Shown here: positions 56,842 to 64,000 of the stretch, in pieces
Layout: every line of letters begins with the position of its first letter
How positions within the stretch are numbered: the stretch's first letter is position 1
DNA from: Vibrio rhodolitus
Lineage (GTDB): Bacteria > Pseudomonadota > Gammaproteobacteria > Enterobacterales > Vibrionaceae
Length of the DNA: 64,000 nt
Reading direction: 5' to 3'
NCBI RefSeq assembly: GCF_003350325.1
Contig: NZ_QLYZ01000001.1
Coordinates: 372,001-436,000 of the forward strand
Made by a program: the position numbers and the translations under genes
The notes under the pieces: generated by a model
Seen by the model: the letters and a program-made list of their open reading frames with translations, nothing else
What the model was told of the DNA's origin: nothing
The model's database searches: none

Positions 56842-57841
56842 GATTTGGCTTATCATTGATAGCAGGCAGTTTGGCGGCATAGAAACGTATGTCGCCCAAC
56901 TCGCCACTGGCTTGCTTGTTCACCAGCAACCAACCCGCGTGTTATTGATAACTCCTTACCAACCAGAAACACCACTACGCGAAAAGCTCGATCAACTCGC
57001 GATTCCCTTTCAATATCTCGCAGAAAACAGCTCACAAGCACTTAGCAAGCTTATCTCGCTGATTAGAAGTGAAAAGCCACTCGCTCTTCATGCTCACGGT
57101 TATAAAGCGAACCTGTTAAGTAAGTGTGCCAAGTTAGCAACGGGAGTGCCGCTTATTTCCACTTTTCATGCCGGCGAAACACCAACGGGCAAGGTAAAGC
57201 TTTACGACTGGTTAGATAGAATAACCGCCGCCGTTGCAAACCATGCCATTGTGGTCAGTCACGCGATTGGTAAAAAATTGCCAAGCGCATCTATCTATCT
57301 GGAAAACTTTATCGACACTCGCAATATCGCCTCATCAGGCGGCGAGCAACTCGCTTTTGTTGGTCGTTTAAGCCCGGAAAAAGCACCCGAACGATTTATA
57401 GCTCTCGCGAGTAAATTTCCACATCAAAGCTTTCATCTTTATGGCACCGGTCCTCTGGCAGAGAGCCTAGCCAAAGAGGGTTCGTCTAATGTTCAGTTTC
57501 ACGGTCATCAAAAAGAGATGAATAGGTGTTGGTCAAAAATTTCGGTCTTGGTTATTTGCTCTCATTTTGAAGGGTTACCCATGGTCGCTTTGGAGGCTAT
57601 GGCAAGAGGCATTGTTGTCATAGCCACCAATGTTGGTGAACTACCACAACTTATTCGCCATCAAGAAAATGGCTTTATTGCGCAAAATGAATCTGAATTA
57701 GCGACCTGCCTTGACGACTGGTTAAACCTTCCAATCGAGCAACAGAGCTTAATCCGCCAACAAGCCGCTCAAACCATCCACCAGCACTATTCTCAACAAG
57801 CGATTATTCCCAAAATGCTAAAGATATATGGTGTCTCTTAG
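56819..57841 (+). CDS. sypH: Glycosyltransferase SypH (GT4 type)
   Basis: The 340-residue GT-B enzyme overlaps the sypG end by 23 bases, so translation is coupled. GGIETYVAQLATGL near residue 19 is the acceptor-side glycine loop. The donor half has LAFVGRLSPEKAPERFIAL, VQFHGHQKEMNRCWSKISVLVICSHFEGLPMVALEAMARGIVVIATNVGELPQLI, with the E-x7-E motif of retaining family-4 enzymes. It adds one sugar of the repeat unit on the cytoplasmic face; donor unknown. Confidence 0.88.
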   Translation: MSKTSCNEIWLIIDSRQFGGIETYVAQLATGLLVHQQPTRVLLITPYQPETPLREKLDQLAIPFQYLAENSSQALSKLISLIRSEKPLALHAHGYKANLLSKCAKLATGVPLISTFHAGETPTGKVKLYDWLDRITAAVANHAIVVSHAIGKKLPSASIYLENFIDTRNIASSGGEQLAFVGRLSPEKAPERFIALASKFPHQSFHLYGTGPLAESLAKEGSSNVQFHGHQKEMNRCWSKISVLVICSHFEGLPMVALEAMARGIVVIATNVGELPQLIRHQENGFIAQNESELATCLDDWLNLPIEQQSLIRQQAAQTIHQHYSQQAIIPKMLKIYGVS

Positions 57842-57852
57842 CTTCATTGTGC

Positions 57853-57867
57853 TTCTCATTTTGAGAA
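57853..57867 (+). promoter_or_regulatory. SypG-type enhancer dyad upstream of sypI
   Basis: TTCTCA-TTT-TGAGAA, identical over 15 bases to the site before sypA, 59 bases before the sigma-54 promoter. Confidence 0.78.
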
Positions 57868-57925
57868 AATTACTCACAACAAGATTTACTTCATAAAAAT
57901 CATACAATTAAAACCAAGCAACAAC

Positions 57926-57941
57926 TGGCACTACGCTTGCA
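57926..57941 (+). promoter_or_regulatory. Sigma-54 promoter of sypIJKL
   Basis: TGGCAC-TACGC-TTGCA is a perfect -24/-12 match, 41 bases before the sypI ATG. Confidence 0.85.
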
Positions 57942-57981
57942 AACCTTGATGCATATACTCCAACGCTCAAAAGGCTAGCTT

Positions 57982-59214
57982 ATGAACAAGGTTAAAAAAA
58001 TTCTATTCGTGCATTACGGCGAGGATTGGATTCGTGGCAGTGAACGTTGCTTGCTGGACCTCATTACCCACCTTGATAGTGAGCGGTTCGAGCCCATCGT
58101 CTGGACAAACAACTCGATGCTCATCCCTCACTTAGAGGAGGCGCAAGTCGACTACCACATCGACAACTTCCCAATTCTGCTTGGATGGCACTCACCCAAA
58201 GCCGATATCAACAGTTGGGTTAATCTAGTCAACAAAGGCAAAAACCTGATCCAGCTAAACCAAATCGACCTTGTTCATGTCAACAGTGCCGCCCCATGCC
58301 AATGGATGTCGCTTGCTGCTCGCATGTGCCAGTGCCCAATGATCACTCATTTGCACAGTGATTATCTTAGCCGTGACCGCGCAACGCTAGGCATTCATCT
58401 CTCGCCTTATGTCATTACCGCGAGCAATGCAATCTCACAAAACATTCTAAGAGATGGCTTTCCACAATCACGTATTAAGGTCGTGCATAACGGCATTGAT
58501 GTCGCAAGGCTAGAAGCTCAACCACAGGTTAACGTGCGTCAACGACTTAAGCTTGATGACAATGCGATTGTCTATTCAACCGTCGGCTCTTTGATTCACC
58601 GTAAAGGCGTCGACCGTATTTTGATGGCTTTACGCCATTTATTATTGGAATACCCAGACAGTCACTTGGTAGTGATTGGCGAGGGTGAAGAGAGAGCTAA
58701 TTTACTGCGCGCTTGTGACAAGCTTCACCTCCAAGGGCACGTTCATTTTGTCGGTGAGCAGCCAAACGTCGTCGGCTGGTTAAAAGGATGTGACGCCTTT
58801 GTCAGCGCCGCGCGAGAAGAAGCCTTTGGGTTAGTGGTGACAGAAGCGGCTGTTGCCAATGTCCCGATCATTGCTCCTTTTGAAGGGGGAATTCCAGAAA
58901 TCGTTCAACATGGTGAAACCGCCCTTCTATTTGCTAACAACGGCTATGCCACCATGCTTGAAATGATGCGCTGCATTCAAAGCCATCGTTCGGAATGCCA
59001 AACCATCGCCCAACGGGCGCATGACCATGTGAAACGCAGCTTTACGGTCGAGCGCTACGTGGAAGAAATCGAGCAACTTTACCAACGCATAGAAGAACAA
59101 GAGCAAACGAATTTTCCGCCGCTTAGAGACAGCTTAAAGCCTATTTGCACTGCGCTAGCAGATAGAAGCAATAAGGGAGGTCGCTATGGTTCGACAGCAC
59201 AAGATCATCTTTGA
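57982..59214 (+). CDS. sypI: Glycosyltransferase SypI (GT4 type)
   Basis: The 410-residue GT-B enzyme opens KKILFVHYGEDWIRGSERCLLDLI. The donor domain has VYSTVGSLIHRKGVDRILMAL, HLVVIGEGEERANLLRA, VHFVGEQPNVVGWLKGCDAFVSAAREEAFGLVVTEAAVANVPIIAP (E-x7-E motif) and GGIPEIVQHGETALLF. It is first in the sypIJKL unit behind its own enhancer and sigma-54 promoter. Its 3' end overlaps sypJ by 29 bases. Confidence 0.9.
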   Translation: MNKVKKILFVHYGEDWIRGSERCLLDLITHLDSERFEPIVWTNNSMLIPHLEEAQVDYHIDNFPILLGWHSPKADINSWVNLVNKGKNLIQLNQIDLVHVNSAAPCQWMSLAARMCQCPMITHLHSDYLSRDRATLGIHLSPYVITASNAISQNILRDGFPQSRIKVVHNGIDVARLEAQPQVNVRQRLKLDDNAIVYSTVGSLIHRKGVDRILMALRHLLLEYPDSHLVVIGEGEERANLLRACDKLHLQGHVHFVGEQPNVVGWLKGCDAFVSAAREEAFGLVVTEAAVANVPIIAPFEGGIPEIVQHGETALLFANNGYATMLEMMRCIQSHRSECQTIAQRAHDHVKRSFTVERYVEEIEQLYQRIEEQEQTNFPPLRDSLKPICTALADRSNKGGRYGSTAQDHL

Positions 59215-60385
59215 TCCTATTCCGTTTAAAGGTGGCTCGAAAATCGCAACCAGTGAAATCCTTGCGCTTTGCGATAAACAATCAACTCGGTTTACGGTAA
59301 TGACCGTCGATGCTAATTTTTGGCAAGAGAGTGAGCTGGCAAAACAACAAAGTGTGAATATTGTTCGACTTTACTCGCTGCCATGGCTAAGCAGACAAGT
59401 ACATGGGTTAGCCTTTTGGCTCAACCAAGCTTACTTCGCGATCATGCTCTTACTTTGCTTGATGTTTAGACGTCAAACCCACGGTTTTATCGCCGCCTCA
59501 GGTCCTGGTATCGATATGCCAGTTTACTTGGTCAATCTTTTATTCAACAAACCAATCATTCAACTGATACATGGCAATGTCGCCGCTTCAGCTGCCATCG
59601 GTTGGTGTTTAACACGCGCGCACAAAGTATTTTACTTACCCTCGACCAAACAGAGTTTAAAGCTTGCTCTCGCCCGCTACCTAGATAAACGCTACCACAT
59701 TACAGATAACGAATATGTCTCAGAGACATGTCTAAATTCCGACCGCTTTGCGTCATTTGTCAACGGGATCTCCGCTGCGAACTGGCCAACACAAAGCCAA
59801 ACGAGTGAAGGTAAGTTTTTGTGGGCAGCGTCGTTACTTAAATGGAAAGGTTTGGAGCGTTACATCACCGCAGTGCGACTTGCTCAGCGCCATCATCCAA
59901 TCAAAAGTAACATTTGCTACATTGAACCTAAAAATATTCAGCTTGGTATTTCTAAAGCTCCAGTTTCATTGCCACTAACCAACTGGTTTCACGACCCTTA
60001 CAATTTCGATCAATTAAGAAGTGATTGCAGTGTTTTTGTTTCAACCAGTGAAAATGAACCGTTTGGGTTATCAATCCTAGAAGCGCTCGCCGCTGGCATG
60101 TGCGTGGTGATTCCTCAAGATGGCAGCTACTGGGATCAAACCTTAGTCCACGGCAAAAACTGCATGAAGTACACCGCCAAAGATGAATCTGCGCTTTACA
60201 AAACACTGCTATTTTTGCAGCTCAACCCTAATGAGCGCAGAGCAATGCAAAGACACGCCAGCCACGTTGCCAAGCGCTACTGCGCCGAACACTGTTACCA
60301 ACACATTGTAGAGAGTGTATCTTGCGCCGCGACGACTTTATCTAACGATAGTTCATCACTGCATAACGTAAAGAAAAGCTTATGA
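59186..60385 (+). CDS. sypJ: Glycosyltransferase SypJ
   Basis: A 399-residue GT-B enzyme, more divergent than SypH and SypI. AAGGGAGG lies before the ATG inside the sypI end. The N-terminal part has FDPIPFKGGSKIATSEILALC and a hydrophobic stretch (FWLNQAYFAIMLLLCLMF, about residue 75) that could sit on the membrane. The donor part has KFLWAASLLKWKGLERYITAV and CSVFVSTSENEPFGLSILEALAAGMCVVIPQDG (E-x7-E). It overlaps sypK by 4 bases (ATGA). Confidence 0.87.
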   Translation: MVRQHKIIFDPIPFKGGSKIATSEILALCDKQSTRFTVMTVDANFWQESELAKQQSVNIVRLYSLPWLSRQVHGLAFWLNQAYFAIMLLLCLMFRRQTHGFIAASGPGIDMPVYLVNLLFNKPIIQLIHGNVAASAAIGWCLTRAHKVFYLPSTKQSLKLALARYLDKRYHITDNEYVSETCLNSDRFASFVNGISAANWPTQSQTSEGKFLWAASLLKWKGLERYITAVRLAQRHHPIKSNICYIEPKNIQLGISKAPVSLPLTNWFHDPYNFDQLRSDCSVFVSTSENEPFGLSILEALAAGMCVVIPQDGSYWDQTLVHGKNCMKYTAKDESALYKTLLFLQLNPNERRAMQRHASHVAKRYCAEHCYQHIVESVSCAATTLSNDSSSLHNVKKSL

Positions 60386-61833
60386 AGCATACCAGTCGCC
60401 CATATCACGACATGCTACTTTACGGCAGCGCGTTGCTGCTGCTAAGAGGCGCGTCTTTAATCACTTTGCCGGTAATGACCTACTTTCTTAGCATCGAGCA
60501 AATTGGGCAATTGGAGCTTATCTCTGTCACGCAAATTTTCTTTTCGCTGCTTATCGCACTGGCGATGCATGAAAATCTCTATCGCTTTATCGCGACAACT
60601 CAAGATGCAAACGAGCAAAAAGCGATGACAAGCCGGCTGTACACCACCAGCCTACTGCTTTCTTGTGGTTTAATCATCATGGTCAGTGGCTTGTTTTGGA
60701 CGATGAATCTATTTTCAAACGGCGAAGTTAAGCTGCAAAACTTTAGTGATAGCCAATTGGTACTGATGGCAAGTGCAATCGCTATTCAAGGCTCACTAGA
60801 AATAAGTCTTGCGTGGTTGAGGCTACAAAATAGAGCACTCATCTTTTTTAAAATCAGCTTGATCTGTACTTGCCTGCAAGTCGGTTTGATTTTAGCTGTG
60901 GTCAGCATAATACCCAGCGTCACTGCGGTACTCGCGGTTGGTGTATTCTGCGCATTCGTCCAGATGGGGTTGCTCCACTTCTATAACCGCTTTAGCTGGC
61001 AAACCCTTTCTTTGGAGCAGTTGAAGCATTACCTGCGTTATTGCCTTCCGATTATGCTATCAGCGCTGGTTGCATTTGGTTTAAATGGTGGTGAACGTTG
61101 GCTTTTAGCACAATCTGGTGATTTAGCCCTGTTAGCGCAATATGCAATCGCAATAAAGTTTGCCCTCGCGATGGGAATTTTATTGCAGCCTTTTCATATG
61201 TGGTGGATGCCAAAGCGCTTTGAATATTGGCAAAATCAAGGAGAAACGACCACCAGCTACATCAGCCAATACGGCATCGTCTATGCCTGTGTGTTGGCAT
61301 TGCTGGTAACGTGGCTAGGCAAGCTGTTCATTCTGCTGTTTCTTCCTAGCCAATACCAACTTGCTAGCGACATTTTGGCGCTCGCTGTGGTTGCTATGCT
61401 GTGCAAAGAGCTCGCAGAGATCGTCAATATCGGTATTCTCAAAGCGCAAAAAACCTCTCAGTTATTCTCAATAAACCTGGTCACTACTACGATTGCGATT
61501 GGCTGTGTGTGGCTAGTGGTACTCCAATTTCCAAACCTTGCGCTTTGGACGGTATGTAGCGGAGTGGCATTAGCGCAGCTAACACGTTGTTTGGTCATAT
61601 TAACGTTTAGCCAAAAATCCTGTCCGCTACCTTATCAACTTGGCAAACTTACTTGCTATCTTTTGCTAACCTTTACTTTGATTGCTTCAAGTTGGATGAG
61701 CGATACGATCGTAACCTCAATTCTAATTGCCATAATGGAAACTATATTGCTTGTTGCCGCCGCTCACCACCTAGGTTTACTCAAACTGCCATATCAAAAT
61801 CTGCGTCGTGCGATAGTAAGGTTGAGCTTATGA
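60382..61833 (+). CDS. sypK: Polysaccharide flippase SypK (Wzx-like)
   Basis: The 483-residue membrane protein has about 14 hydrophobic segments in the MOP/Wzx arrangement. It starts YHDMLLYGSALLLLRGASLITLPVMTYFLSIEQIGQLELISVTQIFFSLL, the usual Wzx N-terminus, and has LRYCLPIMLSALVAFGLNGGERWLLAQ in the middle. It should flip the lipid-linked repeat unit to the periplasm. ATGA overlaps join it to sypJ and sypL. Confidence 0.88.
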   Translation: MKHTSRPYHDMLLYGSALLLLRGASLITLPVMTYFLSIEQIGQLELISVTQIFFSLLIALAMHENLYRFIATTQDANEQKAMTSRLYTTSLLLSCGLIIMVSGLFWTMNLFSNGEVKLQNFSDSQLVLMASAIAIQGSLEISLAWLRLQNRALIFFKISLICTCLQVGLILAVVSIIPSVTAVLAVGVFCAFVQMGLLHFYNRFSWQTLSLEQLKHYLRYCLPIMLSALVAFGLNGGERWLLAQSGDLALLAQYAIAIKFALAMGILLQPFHMWWMPKRFEYWQNQGETTTSYISQYGIVYACVLALLVTWLGKLFILLFLPSQYQLASDILALAVVAMLCKELAEIVNIGILKAQKTSQLFSINLVTTTIAIGCVWLVVLQFPNLALWTVCSGVALAQLTRCLVILTFSQKSCPLPYQLGKLTCYLLLTFTLIASSWMSDTIVTSILIAIMETILLVAAAHHLGLLKLPYQNLRRAIVRLSL

Positions 61834-63230
61834 GATACGCCACGCCGAACTCACACCTTACCGTTATTTTAGTCACCTGTGCGCTGTTAGCGATTGGTTG
61901 GTTAACTGTGCCTGACCCTCGCTTTTTGGTGGTACTTTGTTTGCTTCCGTTGGGTGCGTTGTTTGTCGTAAACCAAACGTTTTGGCTGGTAAGCCTATTT
62001 GTCGTTTTCTCTTTTTTCAGAATCCACGAAGCGATTCCTTCACTCTATAATCTGCGCATTCCGTTACTGCTGTCATTAGGCTCGCTCGCTGCGCTGGGAT
62101 GGCATATGCTCATTAGTCAGCAACTCAAACCATTTTGGCATCCCGTGCTCACTTGGATGAGTGCCTTTTGGTTACTTGTGATTGTAGGAATTGTTTTTGC
62201 TGCCAATCGAGGCATTGCCATTGAATACTTTAAAAATATCTATTGGAAAATCATGGTGATGTCACTTGCGATCTGCTGGCTAGTGAACACAGTTTCCAGC
62301 CTGAAGAAAATTTCCATCCTTATCATGTTTGCTGGGCTTTTGATTGCTGGTGTCGCGATTAGTAATTCCGTCAACGGCATCGGTTTGGTTGAAGGAACGC
62401 GCGTAACTATTGGTCGAGACTTTGGCTCTATGCTTGGCGACCCAAACGATCTCTCACTAGTGCTGATGTTTCCACTCGCATTCTCCCTCAGCCTGAGTAT
62501 GACTAGGTCTCTGGGTTTTGTGCGCGTACTTGGCATAATCTGTTCAATAGCCGCACTTATCGCCGTTATCGCAACACAAAGTCGCGGCGGGTTATTAGGC
62601 TGTGTCGCCGTACTCGGTATGTTAGGGCTAAAACACATCCGCTCAAAAGCCTTGTTGATCAGCATCGGTGTGGTCGCCGCTTTGGCTCTGTTTGCCGTCG
62701 CGGGAATCTCTGACCGACAATCAGGCGGTGCAGCCGAAGAAGGCTTGGACGCCTCTGCTATGGGTAGACTCTACGCCTGGGAAGCGGCGTTTAAGATGGC
62801 TCTTGAGCGTCCAATCAGCGGCGTGGGCTTAGATAACTTTTACGTTAACTACTTCTACTATAGCCCTCATTGGGACGGACTCAATCACGCCGTTCACAGC
62901 ACCTGGTTTGGAGTCCTTGCGGAAACTGGCTTTCTCGGTTTGATAATTTTTATTGGCTTTATCGTTTGCTTATTGAAAACCTGCCGTAAGAGCATTGCAC
63001 TGATTGACGCTACACCAGAAGCTTTCTCGCCTTATATTCATGCCACCACCTACGCCGTATTTTCTGGAATCGTCGGCACCATAGTATCCGGAACTTTCCT
63101 AACTCAAGGATTCAATTGGCCAATCTACATCCTTGCAGCGCTGACTGTTGCTTGTCATCGAGTGATTCAAAGTGATTCTCAAAACAAGAATCACGCTAGG
63201 AAACCATTTCAAGAAAACTCAAGCATCTGA
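61830..63230 (+). CDS. sypL: O-antigen polymerase/ligase-like protein SypL
   Basis: The protein is 466 residues from ATG 61830, which overlaps the sypK stop as ATGA; the longer frame from 61653 runs through sypK in another register. About 11 hydrophobic segments surround a periplasmic loop typical of Wzy/WaaL proteins: GRLYAWEAAFKMALERPISGVGLDNFYVNYFYYSPHWDGLNHAVHSTWFGVLAETG, where GVGLDNF and the HSTW...E..TG stretch are hallmarks. It probably polymerises repeat units. The last 60 bases contain the sypM enhancer dyad. Confidence 0.88.
   Translation: MRYATPNSHLTVILVTCALLAIGWLTVPDPRFLVVLCLLPLGALFVVNQTFWLVSLFVVFSFFRIHEAIPSLYNLRIPLLLSLGSLAALGWHMLISQQLKPFWHPVLTWMSAFWLLVIVGIVFAANRGIAIEYFKNIYWKIMVMSLAICWLVNTVSSLKKISILIMFAGLLIAGVAISNSVNGIGLVEGTRVTIGRDFGSMLGDPNDLSLVLMFPLAFSLSLSMTRSLGFVRVLGIICSIAALIAVIATQSRGGLLGCVAVLGMLGLKHIRSKALLISIGVVAALALFAVAGISDRQSGGAAEEGLDASAMGRLYAWEAAFKMALERPISGVGLDNFYVNYFYYSPHWDGLNHAVHSTWFGVLAETGFLGLIIFIGFIVCLLKTCRKSIALIDATPEAFSPYIHATTYAVFSGIVGTIVSGTFLTQGFNWPIYILAALTVACHRVIQSDSQNKNHARKPFQENSSI
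63172..63194 (+). promoter_or_regulatory. SypG-type enhancer dyad upstream of sypM, inside the sypL 3' end
   Basis: GTGATTCT (63172-63179) and AGAATCAC (63187-63194) form a perfect 8-7-8 dyad. It contains TTCTCA at 63176-63181, but the right half is shifted relative to the sypA and sypI sites. It overlaps coding sequence of sypL. Confidence 0.6.
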
Positions 63231-63249
63231 TTTTTAAAGATAAATAATA

Positions 63250-63265
63250 TGGCACGCAATATGAA
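63250..63265 (+). promoter_or_regulatory. Sigma-54-like promoter of sypM
   Basis: TGGCACG-CAAT-ATGAA: -24 box perfect, -12 box the same ATGAA variant seen before sypA. It lies 50 bases before the sypM ATG. Confidence 0.65.
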
Positions 63266-63315
63266 ACAGTAAGACTGATTAAAACTTTCAACATCGAATG
63301 TTGAAGAGAGGTCTT

Positions 63316-64000
63316 ATGTCAGTTGCTACTTTCAAAGTTTGGTTACAAAACCATCCTAATCCCAAATATCGTCGTTTATTCCATTGGCTCAAACGATTAA
63401 GAGCACAGGAAATTCCAACTCCGCGATTGTTTAATCTATTAATGCACCACAGCTACCAGCTTGTTCAAACGACGCTGACGACGTTACTGCGTCTGTTGAT
63501 CCACACGCCAGCGTTCAAAGGACGCCTGAGCCAGTGTGGTAAACGACTGTATCTATATGGTGGTGTGCCTTTTGTGGCGGGTCCTTTGACCATCTCAATT
63601 GGGGATGATTGCCGCATCTCAGGTCAAACGACCTTTACAGGGCGAAGCCAATCCTCTTCACCGCGTTTAACCATTGGTCGCAATGTAGATATTGGTTGGC
63701 AAAACACGCTCGCGATTGGCAATCAAATCATCATCGAAGATAACGTACGTCTCGCCGGAGGTGTGTTTCTTTTTGGCTACTCAGGACACTCGTTAGACGC
63801 TACTGCCCGCGCTCAAGGCGCGCCGGATCTTGATCAAGATGTCGGCGATATACATATCAAGCAAGACGCTTGGCTCGGAACCAACGTTACTGTGTGCCCA
63901 AATGTAACCATAGGACGCGGAACCATCGTTGGCACGGGTAGTGTCGTGATTCATGATCTGCCCGACTTTGTCGTTGCAGTTGGCAACCCTGCGCGAGTCG
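63316..64000 (+). CDS. sypM: Hexapeptide-repeat acetyltransferase SypM (3' end outside window)
   Basis: The frame is open from ATG 63316 (GAGAGG upstream) through base 64000, 228 codons. A helical N-terminal part of about 85 residues precedes a left-handed beta-helix of hexapeptide repeats: LTISIGDDCRISG, LTIGRNVDIGW, IIIEDNVRLAGGVFLFGYSGHS with the likely catalytic His, then AWLGTNVTVCPNVTIGRGTIVGTGSVV and VAVGNPARV. This is the LacA/NodL-type O-acetyltransferase pattern. It probably acetylates the polysaccharide or its repeat unit. It has its own enhancer and sigma-54-like promoter. Confidence 0.88.
   Translation, partial: MSVATFKVWLQNHPNPKYRRLFHWLKRLRAQEIPTPRLFNLLMHHSYQLVQTTLTTLLRLLIHTPAFKGRLSQCGKRLYLYGGVPFVAGPLTISIGDDCRISGQTTFTGRSQSSSPRLTIGRNVDIGWQNTLAIGNQIIIEDNVRLAGGVFLFGYSGHSLDATARAQGAPDLDQDVGDIHIKQDAWLGTNVTVCPNVTIGRGTIVGTGSVVIHDLPDFVVAVGNPARV

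Noticed and set aside
1..64000. CRISPR array, prophage, toxin-antitoxin or classical defence island
   Set aside because: No regularly spaced repeats, phage structural genes, nuclease/helicase clusters or small toxin pairs were seen.

Overview
The window is a stretch of a Vibrio-type gammaproteobacterial chromosome. The evidence is gene content and order: letB-rsmF, the yccA-tusE-yccX-rlmI group, ribE divergent from norM, a syp-type polysaccharide locus, and strong matches to proteins I know from vibrios. The aroH, aap and chemoreceptor genes make me suspect the second Vibrio chromosome, but that is from memory and not shown by the sequence. I see no prophage, insertion sequence, CRISPR array or integron. 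Codon and base use look uniform by eye.

Layout. 1-8.4 kb: the 3' part of letB (lipid transport across the periplasm), rsmF, a cvfB-like RNA-binding gene, an unknown membrane protein, a hot-dog-fold gene, aroH and yajQ. 8.4-14 kb: a siroheme-synthesis gene carrying a decayed methyltransferase tail, then the complete aapJQMP amino-acid ABC transporter. 14-18.5 kb: yccA, tusE, yccX and rlmI, with a chemoreceptor gene between yccX and rlmI. 18.5-28.8 kb: a TolC/OmpA-lipoprotein pair, a DUF2750 gene, a periplasmic-TPR diguanylate cyclase, queC-queE, a second chemoreceptor, and a GNAT plus Nudix-PAP2 fusion pair. 29-36.5 kb: a tctCBA tricarboxylate-type transporter, ribE/norM, a DUF3080 lipoprotein and an exported ATP-dependent DNA ligase. 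36.6-38.5 kb: a 74-residue unknown protein coupled to a glycosyltransferase, then two tRNA-Val(GAC) genes.

38.5-50.5 kb is a xyloside/xylose utilisation region. It holds a sugar ABC transporter with its own ATPase, a cytoplasmic GH31 glycosidase (probably an alpha-xylosidase), xylA, a MalY-like PLP enzyme, xylR and xylB. I infer that an alpha-xylosyl oligosaccharide such as isoprimeverose is imported, hydrolysed inside the cell, and the xylose isomerised and phosphorylated.

50.5-64 kb is the left part of a symbiosis-polysaccharide (syp) type locus: sypA-B-C-D, a stand-alone Hpt protein, sypG-H, sypI-J-K-L and the start of sypM at the right edge. The most notable observation is here. The sypE and sypF genes known between sypD and sypG in Vibrio fischeri are absent, and a 118-residue Hpt-only protein sits in their place. 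Three near-identical dyads (TTCTCA-N3-TGAGAA type), each 70-90 bp upstream of a sigma-54-like promoter, precede sypA, sypI and sypM. This fits SypG, a sigma-54 activator, acting on three transcription units.
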